A DNA stretch of 46,624 nucleotides from Bifidobacterium breve (GTDB taxonomy: Bacteria > Actinomycetota > Acidimicrobiia > IMCC26256 > JAENVU01): NCBI GenBank assembly GCA_945865605.1, contig CAMBEL010000013.1, positions 1-46,624 on the forward strand. The letters are read 5' to 3'. Shown piece by piece: positions 23,654-31,939 of this stretch. A model generated the notes under the pieces. That model ran no database searches and was not told the origin of the DNA. It saw only the letters and a list, made by a program, of their open reading frames with translations. Numbering within the stretch: the stretch's first letter is position 1; each line of letters begins with the position of its first letter. Both the position numbers and the translations under genes were made by a program.

Positions 23654-24577
23654 ATGGGCTTGCTAGATGGAAAAGTCGCAATCGTTACAGGAGCAGGCCG
23701 GGGCATCGGCCGCGGCGAAGCAATGCTGCTCGCCACTCAGGGAGCCCAGGTATTGGTGAACGATGTTGGTAGCGCCAGAGAAGGCGATGGCACCGATCCA
23801 TCACCCGCTGAGTCGGTCGTACAGGAGATTCGCGACTTGGGGGGCACCGCAATTGCGGCTCACGATGATGTTTCGACGTGGACTGGCGCCCAAGCAACCA
23901 TTGCCAGAGCCTTAGAGGAGTTCGGAAGCCTCGACATACTGGTCAACAACGCCGGAATCCTGCGCGACGCGATGACGTTCTCAATGACTGAAGAACAGTG
24001 GGACGACGTAATCCGAGTCCACCTCAAGGGCCACTTCGCGATGAGTCACTTCGCTTGCGGTTATTGGAGAGAGCAATCCAAGAACAACGACGGCGCCCTA
24101 GTTGGCGGGCGCATCATCAACACCGTCAGCGAATCTGGTCTCTTTGGAATGGCCGGGCAATCGAACTACTCTGCGGCAAAAGCTGGCATCGCCTCCATGA
24201 CGATTGTTCTGGCCCGTGAGATGCGCAAGTACGGCGTCACCGCTAACGCAGTTGCTCCGCGAGCGCGCACGCGCATGACGTCGGGCGTTCCAGGAGCCGA
24301 AGAGTTCATGGCCGCGAAGCCGGGCGAATACGACGAGTGGGACCCCGACAACGTCGCTCCAGTAGTTGGCTTCCTCGCATCTGATGCAGCGGCAGATGTA
24401 AGCGGACAGGTATTCATAGTTTGGGGAAGTCATGCGTACTTAATGCGCGGATGGTCCCTTGTTAACGACTTCGACGCGGGCGACCGTAGGTGGACGGTTG
24501 AAGAACTCATCGCGGGCAAGGCTGACCTGTTCGCTCCGGTCCCGCGCGGCAGCAAAATCCCGCAGATGGGCTTCTGA
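23654..24577 (+). CDS. SDR 3-hydroxyacyl-CoA dehydrogenase (HSD17B4/ChsB1-like)
   Basis: This 307-residue short-chain dehydrogenase has the cofactor motif TGAGRGIG (12-19), LVNNAGILRD (97-106) and catalytic Y172-x3-K176 in NYSAAKAG. The opening GLLDGKVAIVTGAGRG and the MTEEQWDDVIRVHLKGHF block are typical of the multifunctional-enzyme-type (17-beta-HSD4) branch that oxidises 3-hydroxyacyl-CoA after a MaoC hydratase. I chose the ATG at 23654 because GAGGGGAG sits 3-10 nt upstream; the frame is open earlier but antisense to the MBL gene. It heads the rightward operon with the CoA ligase 42 bp away. Confidence 0.9.
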   Translation: MGLLDGKVAIVTGAGRGIGRGEAMLLATQGAQVLVNDVGSAREGDGTDPSPAESVVQEIRDLGGTAIAAHDDVSTWTGAQATIARALEEFGSLDILVNNAGILRDAMTFSMTEEQWDDVIRVHLKGHFAMSHFACGYWREQSKNNDGALVGGRIINTVSESGLFGMAGQSNYSAAKAGIASMTIVLAREMRKYGVTANAVAPRARTRMTSGVPGAEEFMAAKPGEYDEWDPDNVAPVVGFLASDAAADVSGQVFIVWGSHAYLMRGWSLVNDFDAGDRRWTVEELIAGKADLFAPVPRGSKIPQMGF

Positions 24578-24619
24578 TGACCCCCCCTAGCGTTAGCAAC
24601 GAACGCACAAAGGACATGC

Positions 24620-26182
24620 ATGGCCGAGTGGGGTGACCTCCAAGTAGACCAACTGCGCTTCATGGCGCGGCGTGATCCGTCCGAGGTCGCATATCGCGAT
24701 CTAGATGCGGGCAGTGAGATCACTTTCAGTGAATGGGACACACGCTCCAATCGATTGGCGCGCACATTGATCGACGGCGGAATCAAGGCCGATGACCGGG
24801 TCTCCATCTACTTGCCAAGCGAAGCCGCACTGCTCTGGATCGTTGCGTACTCTGCAGTACACAAAGCGGGAGCTGTCGTTGTACCGACGAACACGCGCCT
24901 TTCGCTTCCGGAACTCAAAACCATCCTTGGGCACGCGGAAGTATCGGCCATGATCACATGTGAATCGCTGTTGGACACCGCTGTCGCGGTTCGCGCCGAG
25001 CTTCCCTCCATAAGGTTGATGCTGAGCGACGGCGGCGCAACCGATCACACCGATGTAGTCGATGTCGAAGCGGCTTTAGACGATGACGGATCCGACATCC
25101 AGATTGCCCGCACCGCCGATGACCTGGCCGACATCATGTACACCTCTGGAACAACCGGACTCCCTAAGGGAGTAGCCGTTCGCCATCGCAATGTCGCGAT
25201 GATTCCCAACCATGAACCGGCATGGACCGGCAGCGGCTGGATACATGGCGCGCCGATGTTTACGTTCGCTGGAATCGCGTTCATCTACAACCCGATGAAG
25301 ATGGGCCTATGCGGTTATTACTTACCGAAGTTCGATGCGAACCGCTGGTTCGACCTCGTGCAGAGCGAGAAACCGCGCATGGCTTTCCTCGTTCCTGCAA
25401 TGGCCGAATTGCTAGTTGCTCACCCGCGGTTTTCTGAGCCGGATCTAACGAGCCTCGTTTCGATTTCCATCGGTAGCGCGCCTCTCGCCCCACAGACGTT
25501 GTCAATACTCCAGACGCGTCTGCCTGAAGCGACGGTGTCGAACTCGTACGGCATGACCGAGGCTGGCCCGGCATACATCGTGATGCCGAAAGAAGAAGTG
25601 ACCAAACGCATTGGATCCGTAGGTCGTCCCGTTGGGCCAATGGAATTGAAGGTGCTGCGCGAAGACGGGAACGAATGCGACGCGCGCGAGGTCGGCGAAC
25701 TACTCACACGGATGGCCGGCACCCAACGGGAGTACTACAAGGATCCTGAAGCGACCGCGAGCACGTGGACCGCGGATGGATGGTTGCGAAGCGGGGATCT
25801 CGCTTACCTAGATGAAGATGGCTTTCTCTACATTGCGGGACGCAAGAAGGATTTGATCATCCGTGGGGGTCACAATATTTATCCGACAGATATCGAAGCC
25901 GTGCTACTCGAACATCCTGGCGTGCAAGAAGCTGCAGTTGTAGGCATACCGCACGACATTCTCGGGGAAGATGTTGCTGCGTTCGTAGTATTCAAAGAGG
26001 CGGCGGATCCAGACGTAGACGACCTGCTTGTGTTCTGTTCGGAACGGCTCGCCGATTACAAGCGGCCCCGGGTAGTCAATGTTGTGAATGAACTGCCCCG
26101 CAATGCGACGGGCAAGGTGATGAAACATCGCCTTGGCGCGCTATCGTCGCCGACCGGACAAGATGAGGGCGCAGAACGCTGA
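24620..26182 (+). CDS. Acyl-CoA synthetase (FadD-like, AMP-forming)
   Basis: This is a 520-residue ANL-superfamily ligase. The P-loop-like motif YTSGTTGLPKG covers 174-184, the adenylate motif SYGMTEAGP lies mid-protein, the hinge is in SGDLAYLDEDGFLYIAGRKK, and the catalytic Lys is K499 in RNATGKVMKH. It joins a carboxylic acid to CoA with ATP. A good AAAGGA ribosome site precedes the ATG. It follows the SDR gene and is 22 bp upstream of a MaoC-N gene, so substrate activation, hydration and oxidation are grouped in one operon. The acid cannot be named; FadD3- or FadD17-type steroid acids are possible but unproven. Confidence 0.9.
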   Translation: MAEWGDLQVDQLRFMARRDPSEVAYRDLDAGSEITFSEWDTRSNRLARTLIDGGIKADDRVSIYLPSEAALLWIVAYSAVHKAGAVVVPTNTRLSLPELKTILGHAEVSAMITCESLLDTAVAVRAELPSIRLMLSDGGATDHTDVVDVEAALDDDGSDIQIARTADDLADIMYTSGTTGLPKGVAVRHRNVAMIPNHEPAWTGSGWIHGAPMFTFAGIAFIYNPMKMGLCGYYLPKFDANRWFDLVQSEKPRMAFLVPAMAELLVAHPRFSEPDLTSLVSISIGSAPLAPQTLSILQTRLPEATVSNSYGMTEAGPAYIVMPKEEVTKRIGSVGRPVGPMELKVLREDGNECDAREVGELLTRMAGTQREYYKDPEATASTWTADGWLRSGDLAYLDEDGFLYIAGRKKDLIIRGGHNIYPTDIEAVLLEHPGVQEAAVVGIPHDILGEDVAAFVVFKEAADPDVDDLLVFCSERLADYKRPRVVNVVNELPRNATGKVMKHRLGALSSPTGQDEGAER

Positions 26183-26204
26183 CGCCGGAATAGGAGCAAG
26201 ACCA

Positions 26205-26663
26205 GTGGCACTCGACGAATTGAAGGGCACAACGGGCGAGACCCAAACTGTTCGAATCGAGCGCGGGCCAGTGCGCGTTTTTGCAAACGCATTGCTAGAT
26301 CGCGACGCTGTATACGACGGCGACGAGGCTCCCGTACCTCCGACATTTCCGTTCGTCATGCCGTTCTGGGGATCAGTTGGAACAGGCGGCGCTGCTGGGC
26401 TTCCGATCGAGAAATTGCGTGGCCCTGGCAGAGCAATCTTGCACGGTGAGCAGGCGTTTGAGTACTTCCGTTGGCCCAAGGTGGGCGACGTGCTCGAAGG
26501 CACACCAACAGTGACAGACGTTTACGAGAAAGAGAAATCGAGTGGCGGCAAACTCGAGTTCTATGTGCAAGAGACGGAGTGGAAAGACCAAGCGACCGGT
26601 GATCCCGTCGTAAAGACAATCTTCACACTTGCAATCAACGTGCGCGCACCAAAGCCTGCTTAG
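26205..26663 (+). CDS. MaoC N-terminal-domain (FAS1-type dehydratase) protein
   Basis: This 152-residue hot-dog protein resembles the HadA/HadC-type N-terminal MaoC domain: RIERGPVRVFANALLDRD, then PPTFPFVMPFW, and the core LHGEQAFEYFRWPKVGDVLEG. These domains form the structural half of a (3R)-hydratase and usually need a catalytic MaoC partner, since the D-x-H hydratase motif is absent here. The MaoC at 8652-9077 could supply it. The GTG at 26205 has AGGAG upstream; earlier codons overlap the ligase. It is probably involved in acyl-CoA hydration with the operon SDR and ligase. Confidence 0.8.
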   Translation: MALDELKGTTGETQTVRIERGPVRVFANALLDRDAVYDGDEAPVPPTFPFVMPFWGSVGTGGAAGLPIEKLRGPGRAILHGEQAFEYFRWPKVGDVLEGTPTVTDVYEKEKSSGGKLEFYVQETEWKDQATGDPVVKTIFTLAINVRAPKPA

Positions 26664-26696
26664 TCCGAGGAGTCCTGAAGTGATGAGTCGCTCTGC

Positions 26697-27110
26697 ATGA
26701 GCACGTTGGAACATGAGTCTGCGATACGTCGGCTACTAAGCGAGTATTGCCAACACTACGACGACAAGCGCGCCGATGATTTCGCTGCACTTTTTGCTGA
26801 AGATGCGAAGTTCACCGTCTTCGGCAAAACACGCGACGGCCGCCAGGCTATCCACGACAACATCGGTCTCCAGAAGCCAGGGCAGGACCCAGGACAACAC
26901 ATCTCCTATAACTCCGTCATTGACGTGTCCTCCGATGGTGATACAGCGCGCGCATGGACAGACTTCTGTTATCTGAAACGCTCAGGCAACCAATACTCGA
27001 TCACTATCGCTGGCCGTTACTTCGATCGCCTGGTCCGCGACCCAGACCGCTGGCGGTTCGCTAGTCGCACGATTGTGTTCTTAGGCGATCCAGTTCCAGA
27101 CGATGCCTGA
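26697..27110 (+). CDS. SnoaL-like/NTF2-fold protein
   Basis: This is a 137-residue cone-shaped NTF2-like domain. The opening AIRRLLSEYCQHYDDKRADDFAALFAED and the end RYFDRLVRDPDRWRFASR are typical of the SnoaL_4 group. Members include ketosteroid isomerases, polyketide cyclases and dehydratases, but many are of unknown activity. It starts at the ATG at 26697, 33 bp after the MaoC-N gene, and overlaps the next gene by 8 bp. In this operon a small isomerase or hydratase acting on a ring or enone intermediate is a reasonable guess only. Confidence 0.8.
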   Translation: MSTLEHESAIRRLLSEYCQHYDDKRADDFAALFAEDAKFTVFGKTRDGRQAIHDNIGLQKPGQDPGQHISYNSVIDVSSDGDTARAWTDFCYLKRSGNQYSITIAGRYFDRLVRDPDRWRFASRTIVFLGDPVPDDA

Positions 27111-27924
27111 GGAACAATTGCCAGAGTTTGCAACACCAGCATCGGGCCCTCCTATCCGTATCGGTACGAAGGGTGGCCCGTACAGACGGCGGATCCGTCT
27201 CGCAAAGGTCGGTGCGGGCGAAGTTTGGGGAGGCCTCGAGGATGACTTCCACCATTTTGAAGTAAGGATTCAACATGACGGGCGACACGTAACCGGCGTG
27301 TCGATGGAGCCCTTCCGTTGGCCATGGACTACATGTCCCGATGCTGGGCCCACGCTCGAACCGCTCGTCGGCATGGTCCTCTCCGAGCGGTGCACGGCAG
27401 TCGCAGGAGCTGCCGACCCGCGCCAAGCGTGCACGCACCAGTTCGACCTGGCCGGACTATGCGTGTCGCATGCCGCGCGCGGCCTCGACGGACGGCAGTA
27501 CGACATCGAACTGCCACCCATCGTCGATCGCAAGACGACCCCGCGCCTATGGCGCGACGGCGACCTCCTCCTTGAATGGCATCTCGAACTTCAAGAAGAT
27601 GGCTACCGCGCTCTAGTTGCTCCAGAACCATTTACGGATGCCCCTTGGAAGGGCGGCTTCATGCGCTGGGCCGACGGACATCTTGATGCAGAACATGCGG
27701 AGGCCGCAGTCGTGTTGCGCCGCGCTTGTGACATTGGCATGGGGAGGGGCATGAATCTGGAGGCCATCCCGGTAGCGCAGGACCTCGCCGGTTTAATGAC
27801 TGGGGTGTGTTACTCAATGCAGGTAGAGCGCATGCCGGTTGCATTCCGCGCCATGGGAACCATTCGAGACTTCGCCGACAACCCAGATGACCTGCTTCGT
27901 GACAGGCCGGACCGATCTAATTAG
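27103..27924 (+). CDS. DUF2889-family protein
   Basis: This 273-residue protein matches DUF2889: GGLEDDFHHFEVRIQHDG, a middle block with CPDAGPTLEPLVGM, then QACTHQFDLAGLCV. The conserved Cys and His residues could bind a metal. The family has no established activity but is common next to acyl-CoA and aromatic-degradation genes in actinobacteria and proteobacteria. The gene starts inside the end of the SnoaL-like gene (8-bp overlap), so it is coupled to it. Its last 8 bp overlap the convergent LLM gene. Confidence 0.75.
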   Translation: MPEEQLPEFATPASGPPIRIGTKGGPYRRRIRLAKVGAGEVWGGLEDDFHHFEVRIQHDGRHVTGVSMEPFRWPWTTCPDAGPTLEPLVGMVLSERCTAVAGAADPRQACTHQFDLAGLCVSHAARGLDGRQYDIELPPIVDRKTTPRLWRDGDLLLEWHLELQEDGYRALVAPEPFTDAPWKGGFMRWADGHLDAEHAEAAVVLRRACDIGMGRGMNLEAIPVAQDLAGLMTGVCYSMQVERMPVAFRAMGTIRDFADNPDDLLRDRPDRSN

Positions 27925-28774
27925 ATGATCGCGGCTCGAGCTCGGCATCGTTGGCGAGCCGCGCGAGTGAATCAACCGCTTCAGGAGATCTGGCCCACGG
28001 AGCGACGAGTAACCGCGTAACACCTAGATCTGCCCATCGCGCTAGATCAACTCTCGAAAGTTCCCTACTTCCTATGCATATTTGGAACGGCCTTTCGGCG
28101 GTGCCGTACTCCTCGCGAAGGCTGCGCAACTTTGCGATCGGCTCAACCACCGATTCGAATGTATGACCCATGCCGATCCAGCCGTCACCATCTCTGGCAG
28201 CACGACGTAACGCTGCGCCACTCTCTCCCCCGACGATTATTGGCGGCCAAGGTTGCTGAATCGGTTTAGGCTCAAACGCGACTGCGTCGAAGGAGTAGAA
28301 CTCGCCGCTATGTGCGACTTCGGGTTCAGTCCACAACCGCTTGCAAACCGCGAGCGCTTCATCCAAGCGACGTCCGCGCGTCTTGAAATCGAGACCGAGT
28401 GCTACCCATTCCTCCTCCAACCACGAAGCACCAATACCAACCTCAGCGCGCCCACCGCTTACAAGGTCGAGAGTCTGAATCGCTCGGGCCGCAATGAACG
28501 GATGCCGTAGGCCGAGGTTATAAACGTGTGTACCCAACCGAAGCGACGGACAACGCCCGGCAAGGAAAGCCAGATAAACAAACGCGTCGAAAACGGGTGC
28601 CGTAGGTGGTACCGGAGGATGCTCCTTGCCAGCGAGAGGCGACCGGCTCATCTGGAACGGCAGTACAAGGTGTTCGGGGATCCATACCGATTCGTACCCG
28701 AGCATTTCGCCTGCTTCCGCGGCGGCTAAGTGGAAGTGCGGATTGAGCGCGCCCAATACGATCCCGAGTTTCAA
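27917..28774 (-). CDS. LLM-class F420-dependent oxidoreductase
   Basis: This 285-residue luciferase-like TIM barrel begins LKLGIVLGALNPHFHLAAAE, with GYESVWIPEHL, then GRAEVGIGASWLEEEW and PPIIVGGESGAALRRAARDGDGW, all typical of F420-dependent members in actinobacteria. The start is a TTG at 28774 with an excellent GAGGGAG ribosome site 6 nt upstream, right after the SDR stop; the frame is open further up but overlaps the SDR gene. It is the last gene of the leftward operon starting at the aldehyde dehydrogenase. It is likely a reductase or dehydrogenase; substrate unknown. Confidence 0.88.
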   Translation of the reverse strand: MKLGIVLGALNPHFHLAAAEAGEMLGYESVWIPEHLVLPFQMSRSPLAGKEHPPVPPTAPVFDAFVYLAFLAGRCPSLRLGTHVYNLGLRHPFIAARAIQTLDLVSGGRAEVGIGASWLEEEWVALGLDFKTRGRRLDEALAVCKRLWTEPEVAHSGEFYSFDAVAFEPKPIQQPWPPIIVGGESGAALRRAARDGDGWIGMGHTFESVVEPIAKLRSLREEYGTAERPFQICIGSRELSRVDLARWADLGVTRLLVAPWARSPEAVDSLARLANDAELEPRSSN

Positions 28775-28784
28775 GCGTTCTCCC

Positions 28785-29567
28785 TCAGGTCGTGTATGAA
28801 CCGTCGGTCGAGCGATGCCATCCACCCGCAGCGACATTGCCACCGTCGACATGGATCGTCGTGCCCGTGATGAACCCAGAGAGCGATGAATTCGCAAGGA
28901 ACACGACAGCTGCCGCCACGTCGTCAACATGGCCTGCTCGCGGCAGTGGGGTCTTCACCGGGATGTCGCCGATTCCTGGAGTAGGGATCACATCGGGTGC
29001 AACGCAGTTGACGCGAATCATTTGAGAACCGAGTTCAAGGGCGAGTGATTGCGTGAGGTTCGTGACCGCTGCTTTCATCGCGCTGTATACCGCGAAGTCG
29101 GGAGCGGCCCTGTGCGCCTCGATCGATGTGATGTTTACAATTGACCCTCCAGTAGCGCGCATCAATGGAACGGCAGCCCTAATGCAGTGCGTGACACTCG
29201 AGAAGTTTTCGCGAATGAGTGAATCCTGGCCCTTGTCGTTCACATCTACGAACGCCGCACGGAATCCGCCGCCGGCATTGTTAACCAGAGTATCGAGATA
29301 GCCGCCTAATTGCCCAGCAGCTTCGGCCAACCAAGACTGAACGGGCTCCGGTTCACGCACGTCAAGTACTGCTGAAAATACCTGACGACCAAGTCCTTCA
29401 ATTTCCGACGCACAACTCGCTAGTTGTTCACCATCGCGGTCGCAGATGGCGACATTCGCACCGAACGATGCCAACGCAAGCGCAGTCGCCCTGCCGATCC
29501 CCGATGCAGCACCGGTCACCGCAGCGACGTGACCATTCAACCGAACAGACTCCGGCCCCAACGACAT
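28785..29567 (-). CDS. Short-chain dehydrogenase/reductase
   Basis: This 260-residue classical SDR has cofactor motif VTGAASGIGRA (17-27), LVNNAGGGF (94-102), catalytic S148 and Y161-x3-K165 in YSAMKAAVT. Its C-terminal part, SGFITGTTIHVDGGNVAAGG, is typical of the 3-oxoacyl-reductase-like group. It lies 20 bp downstream of the phosphoglycerate mutase gene and 10 bp before the LLM start, so it is part of the operon led by the aldehyde dehydrogenase. It could oxidise an alcohol or 3-hydroxyacyl intermediate; substrate unknown. Confidence 0.88.
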   Translation of the reverse strand: MSLGPESVRLNGHVAAVTGAASGIGRATALALASFGANVAICDRDGEQLASCASEIEGLGRQVFSAVLDVREPEPVQSWLAEAAGQLGGYLDTLVNNAGGGFRAAFVDVNDKGQDSLIRENFSSVTHCIRAAVPLMRATGGSIVNITSIEAHRAAPDFAVYSAMKAAVTNLTQSLALELGSQMIRVNCVAPDVIPTPGIGDIPVKTPLPRAGHVDDVAAAVVFLANSSLSGFITGTTIHVDGGNVAAGGWHRSTDGSYTT

Positions 29568-29587
29568 AGCGCAGGAGACTACTGGAA

Positions 29588-30313
29588 TCAGTCTGCTTGT
29601 TTAGCTACTGCTGTAGCGTCCTCCGCCGCCGCTGCCGGATCCAGGTAGCGACTGCTAAGCACCTTCATCTGGTTGTCGAACTCGTACACCAACGGCTGGC
29701 CCGTAGGAATATTCAGTTCGATAACTTCGGCTTTCGACAAGCCGTCGAGATGCATAACGAGTGCGCGCAGCGAATTCCCGTGTGCTGCTACGAGCACCGT
29801 CTTCCCCGTTTTCAGATCGGGCACGATGTCGTCGGTCCAGTACGGCAGCATTCGCGCTACGACATCCGCCAAACACTCAGCATGCGGGATCTGATCAGCG
29901 GGTACATCGGCGTATATCAGATCGGTGGCCGCGTCCCCCTCCAGTTCAGGTGGCCGCACATCGAACGACCTACGCCAGATCTGCACCTGCTCTGCCCCGA
30001 ACTCGTCTGTCGTCTGTCGCTTGTCCTTCCCCTGCAACGCTCCATAGTGCCGTTCATTCAGCCGCCAAGATCGCCGCACGGGTATCCACAAACGATCGCA
30101 CTTAGCAAGGGCGATCTCCGCCGTGCGAATAGCGCGCCGCTGCAAAGATGTATGTAGCAGGTCAGGTGCTAACCCATGTTCGACCAACAAGTCTCCGGCA
30201 CGCGAGGCCTCAGCCTCACCTTGATCCGTGAGATCAACATCGACCCAACCCGTGAACAGACCATCTCGATTCCATGTGCTCTGTCCATGTCGCAACAGGA
30301 TCAGCGTTGGCAT
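29588..30313 (-). CDS. gpmA: 2,3-bisphosphoglycerate-dependent phosphoglycerate mutase
   Basis: This 241-residue histidine phosphatase-type mutase interconverts 3- and 2-phosphoglycerate in glycolysis. The phospho-accepting His9 lies in [12 protein letters not shown], with [29 protein letters not shown] and [11 protein letters not shown] (second catalytic His). All are close to canonical GpmA, whose usual length is about 230-250. It is 20 bp downstream of the aldehyde dehydrogenase gene and in the same direction. A housekeeping glycolytic gene inside an aldehyde/SDR operon is unexpected; it may simply use read-through transcription. No separate promoter is evident in the 20-bp gap. Confidence 0.95.
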   Translation of the reverse strand: MPTLILLRHGQSTWNRDGLFTGWVDVDLTDQGEAEASRAGDLLVEHGLAPDLLHTSLQRRAIRTAEIALAKCDRLWIPVRRSWRLNERHYGALQGKDKRQTTDEFGAEQVQIWRRSFDVRPPELEGDAATDLIYADVPADQIPHAECLADVVARMLPYWTDDIVPDLKTGKTVLVAAHGNSLRALVMHLDGLSKAEVIELNIPTGQPLVYEFDNQMKVLSSRYLDPAAAAEDATAVAKQAD

Positions 30314-30333
30314 CGCCCGAGCCTAGGCAGTCG

Positions 30334-31809
30334 TTAACTCGGTGCAGGGAGTCCGATGGTTTTAGTCTCCAGGTACTCCTCGAAACCAGGTATGCCGTGC
30401 TCCCTTCCGAGGCCAGATTCCTTGTATCCGCCAAACGGCGAATCGGGCCCGAACCATTGGCCGCCGTTGACAGCGACTGTCCCCGTCCGAATGCGCTTCG
30501 CGATTCCGTAAGCGCGATCCAAGTCGCGACCATTGACCGATCCAGAAAGTCCGTAGCGCGAATTGTTCGCAATTCGAACAGCATCGTCATCGTCGTCGTA
30601 AGGGATAACGACGAGCACGGGTCCAAATATCTCTTCCTGGGCGATTGTCGAGTCTGGATCTACATCCACGAACAGCGTCGGTTCTACGTAGTAACCCTTG
30701 TCGAGGTGTGCAGGGCGACCTCCACCCACTACTAAGCGTGCCCCCTCGGCCTTGCCCGTTTCTATGTATCCAAGTACGCGTTCCCGTTGAATCGCACTGA
30801 TCAGCGGCCCTTGAAGGTTCTCCGGATTGGTTGGGTCACCGTATTTCCATCCCTCGAACGCTGCTTTCAATAGCTCTACACCTTCGTCGTAATGAGAACG
30901 CGGTAGCAGCATTCGCGTTCCGATTGCACAGCCCTGTCCACCGTGCATGCACACCATCGCGCCACCCCCACATTGGGCAGCGAGATCTGCATCATCAAGA
31001 ATGATGTTGGCCGACTTGCCACCTAATTCGAGAAATACTCGCTTTAGCGTTTCGGCGCCGCGGGCCATGATCCGCTTGCCTGTTGCAGTCGATCCAGTGA
31101 ACGAGATCATGTCCACTCGCAAATCGCCGCTGAGTACTTCACCAATTGCCGCTGCATTGCCCGCCGTCACGACGTTAAACACCCCAGCAGGAATATCCGT
31201 GTATTCAGCAGCGACGCGGCCAATGTGTGTCGCGCTCCACGGCGTGTCCGGTGCGGGCTTGAGAACCACCGTATTGCCTGCGGCAAGCGCAGGGATCACC
31301 TTTGACAAGTTCAACATGAATGGAAAGTTCCACGGTGTAATTGCACCGACAACACCAATCGGTTCACGCAAAACGCGGCGTGCAGATTTCATGCCAAAAA
31401 ACTCATGAACGGGGAGGTCGTACTCCCATTCGATGCGGTCGATGCAGTCGATGTCCCAAACCATGTCTTCGATGCAAGAGTCCTGCTGGACTGCGTACGT
31501 CAACATGATCGGCGAGCCCACCTCAGCGACAATCTGCGCCCGTAAGACCTCAGCCTCTTTCACGAGCCCTTCGTGTAATTGATGAAGGCATCGCTTACGA
31601 AATTCACGATCGGTTGCCCACCCGGACTCGTCGAATGCCCTGCGTGCGGCAGCAATCGCTCTTTCCATGTCCGCCACTCCGGCATCCGAGACTTGCCCAA
31701 TTTCCTCTTCCGTCGCGGGGTTGATGTTGGCGTAGGTAGCGCCCGAAATGGCCTCCGTCAGTTCGCCATCGATGTACATACGGCTCTCCGCTACAACAAC
31801 ATCGGTCAT
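30334..31809 (-). CDS. NAD(P)-dependent aldehyde dehydrogenase
   Basis: This is a 491-residue ALDH. Motifs seen are VVGAITPWNFPFM (154-166), SFTGSTATGKR, general base E261 in FLELGGKSANII, and nucleophile C294 in GGQGCAIGTRM. It oxidises an aldehyde to the acid. The ATG at 31809 has GGAGG 7 nt upstream; the frame is open to 31866, but that part overlaps the operator. A TAATGT box at 31851-31856 directly abuts a perfect palindrome at 31857-31874. It leads the operon with gpmA, SDR and LLM. It is divergent from an FGGY kinase and S1P-lyase homologue, which suggests it oxidises the aldehyde the lyase makes. Confidence 0.93.
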   Translation of the reverse strand: MTDVVVAESRMYIDGELTEAISGATYANINPATEEEIGQVSDAGVADMERAIAAARRAFDESGWATDREFRKRCLHQLHEGLVKEAEVLRAQIVAEVGSPIMLTYAVQQDSCIEDMVWDIDCIDRIEWEYDLPVHEFFGMKSARRVLREPIGVVGAITPWNFPFMLNLSKVIPALAAGNTVVLKPAPDTPWSATHIGRVAAEYTDIPAGVFNVVTAGNAAAIGEVLSGDLRVDMISFTGSTATGKRIMARGAETLKRVFLELGGKSANIILDDADLAAQCGGGAMVCMHGGQGCAIGTRMLLPRSHYDEGVELLKAAFEGWKYGDPTNPENLQGPLISAIQRERVLGYIETGKAEGARLVVGGGRPAHLDKGYYVEPTLFVDVDPDSTIAQEEIFGPVLVVIPYDDDDDAVRIANNSRYGLSGSVNGRDLDRAYGIAKRIRTGTVAVNGGQWFGPDSPFGGYKESGLGREHGIPGFEEYLETKTIGLPAPS

Positions 31810-31850
31810 TCCATGTCCTCCATCGCGTCCGGCCAAATTGGCAGGCGCGG

Positions 31851-31856
31851 ACATTA
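31851..31856 (-). promoter_or_regulatory. -10-like box TAATGT of the aldehyde dehydrogenase operon
   Basis: On the minus strand TAATGT follows directly after the 18-bp palindrome (31874-31857). The start of transcription would lie near 31844, leaving a 35-nt leader with the GGAGG ribosome site. A repressor on the palindrome would fill the -35/-10 spacer. Confidence 0.5.
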
Positions 31857-31874
31857 CCTGACTCACGAGTCAGG
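31857..31874. promoter_or_regulatory. Second perfect 18-bp palindromic operator candidate
   Basis: CCTGACT-CACG-AGTCAGG is a perfect inverted repeat with 7-bp arms, in the 130-bp gap between the divergent aldehyde dehydrogenase and FGGY kinase genes. It shares CCTGAC, ACG at the centre and GTCAGG with the site at 3672-3689. The match of sequence, arm length, spacer and divergent position argues for one shared regulator. Confidence 0.75.
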
Positions 31875-31939
31875 CGCCGACGCTCACGAAGAAGGCGCTC
31901 GGCTGGTACCGTCACTCGCCCCTCTGCCCCAGGAGTCAG

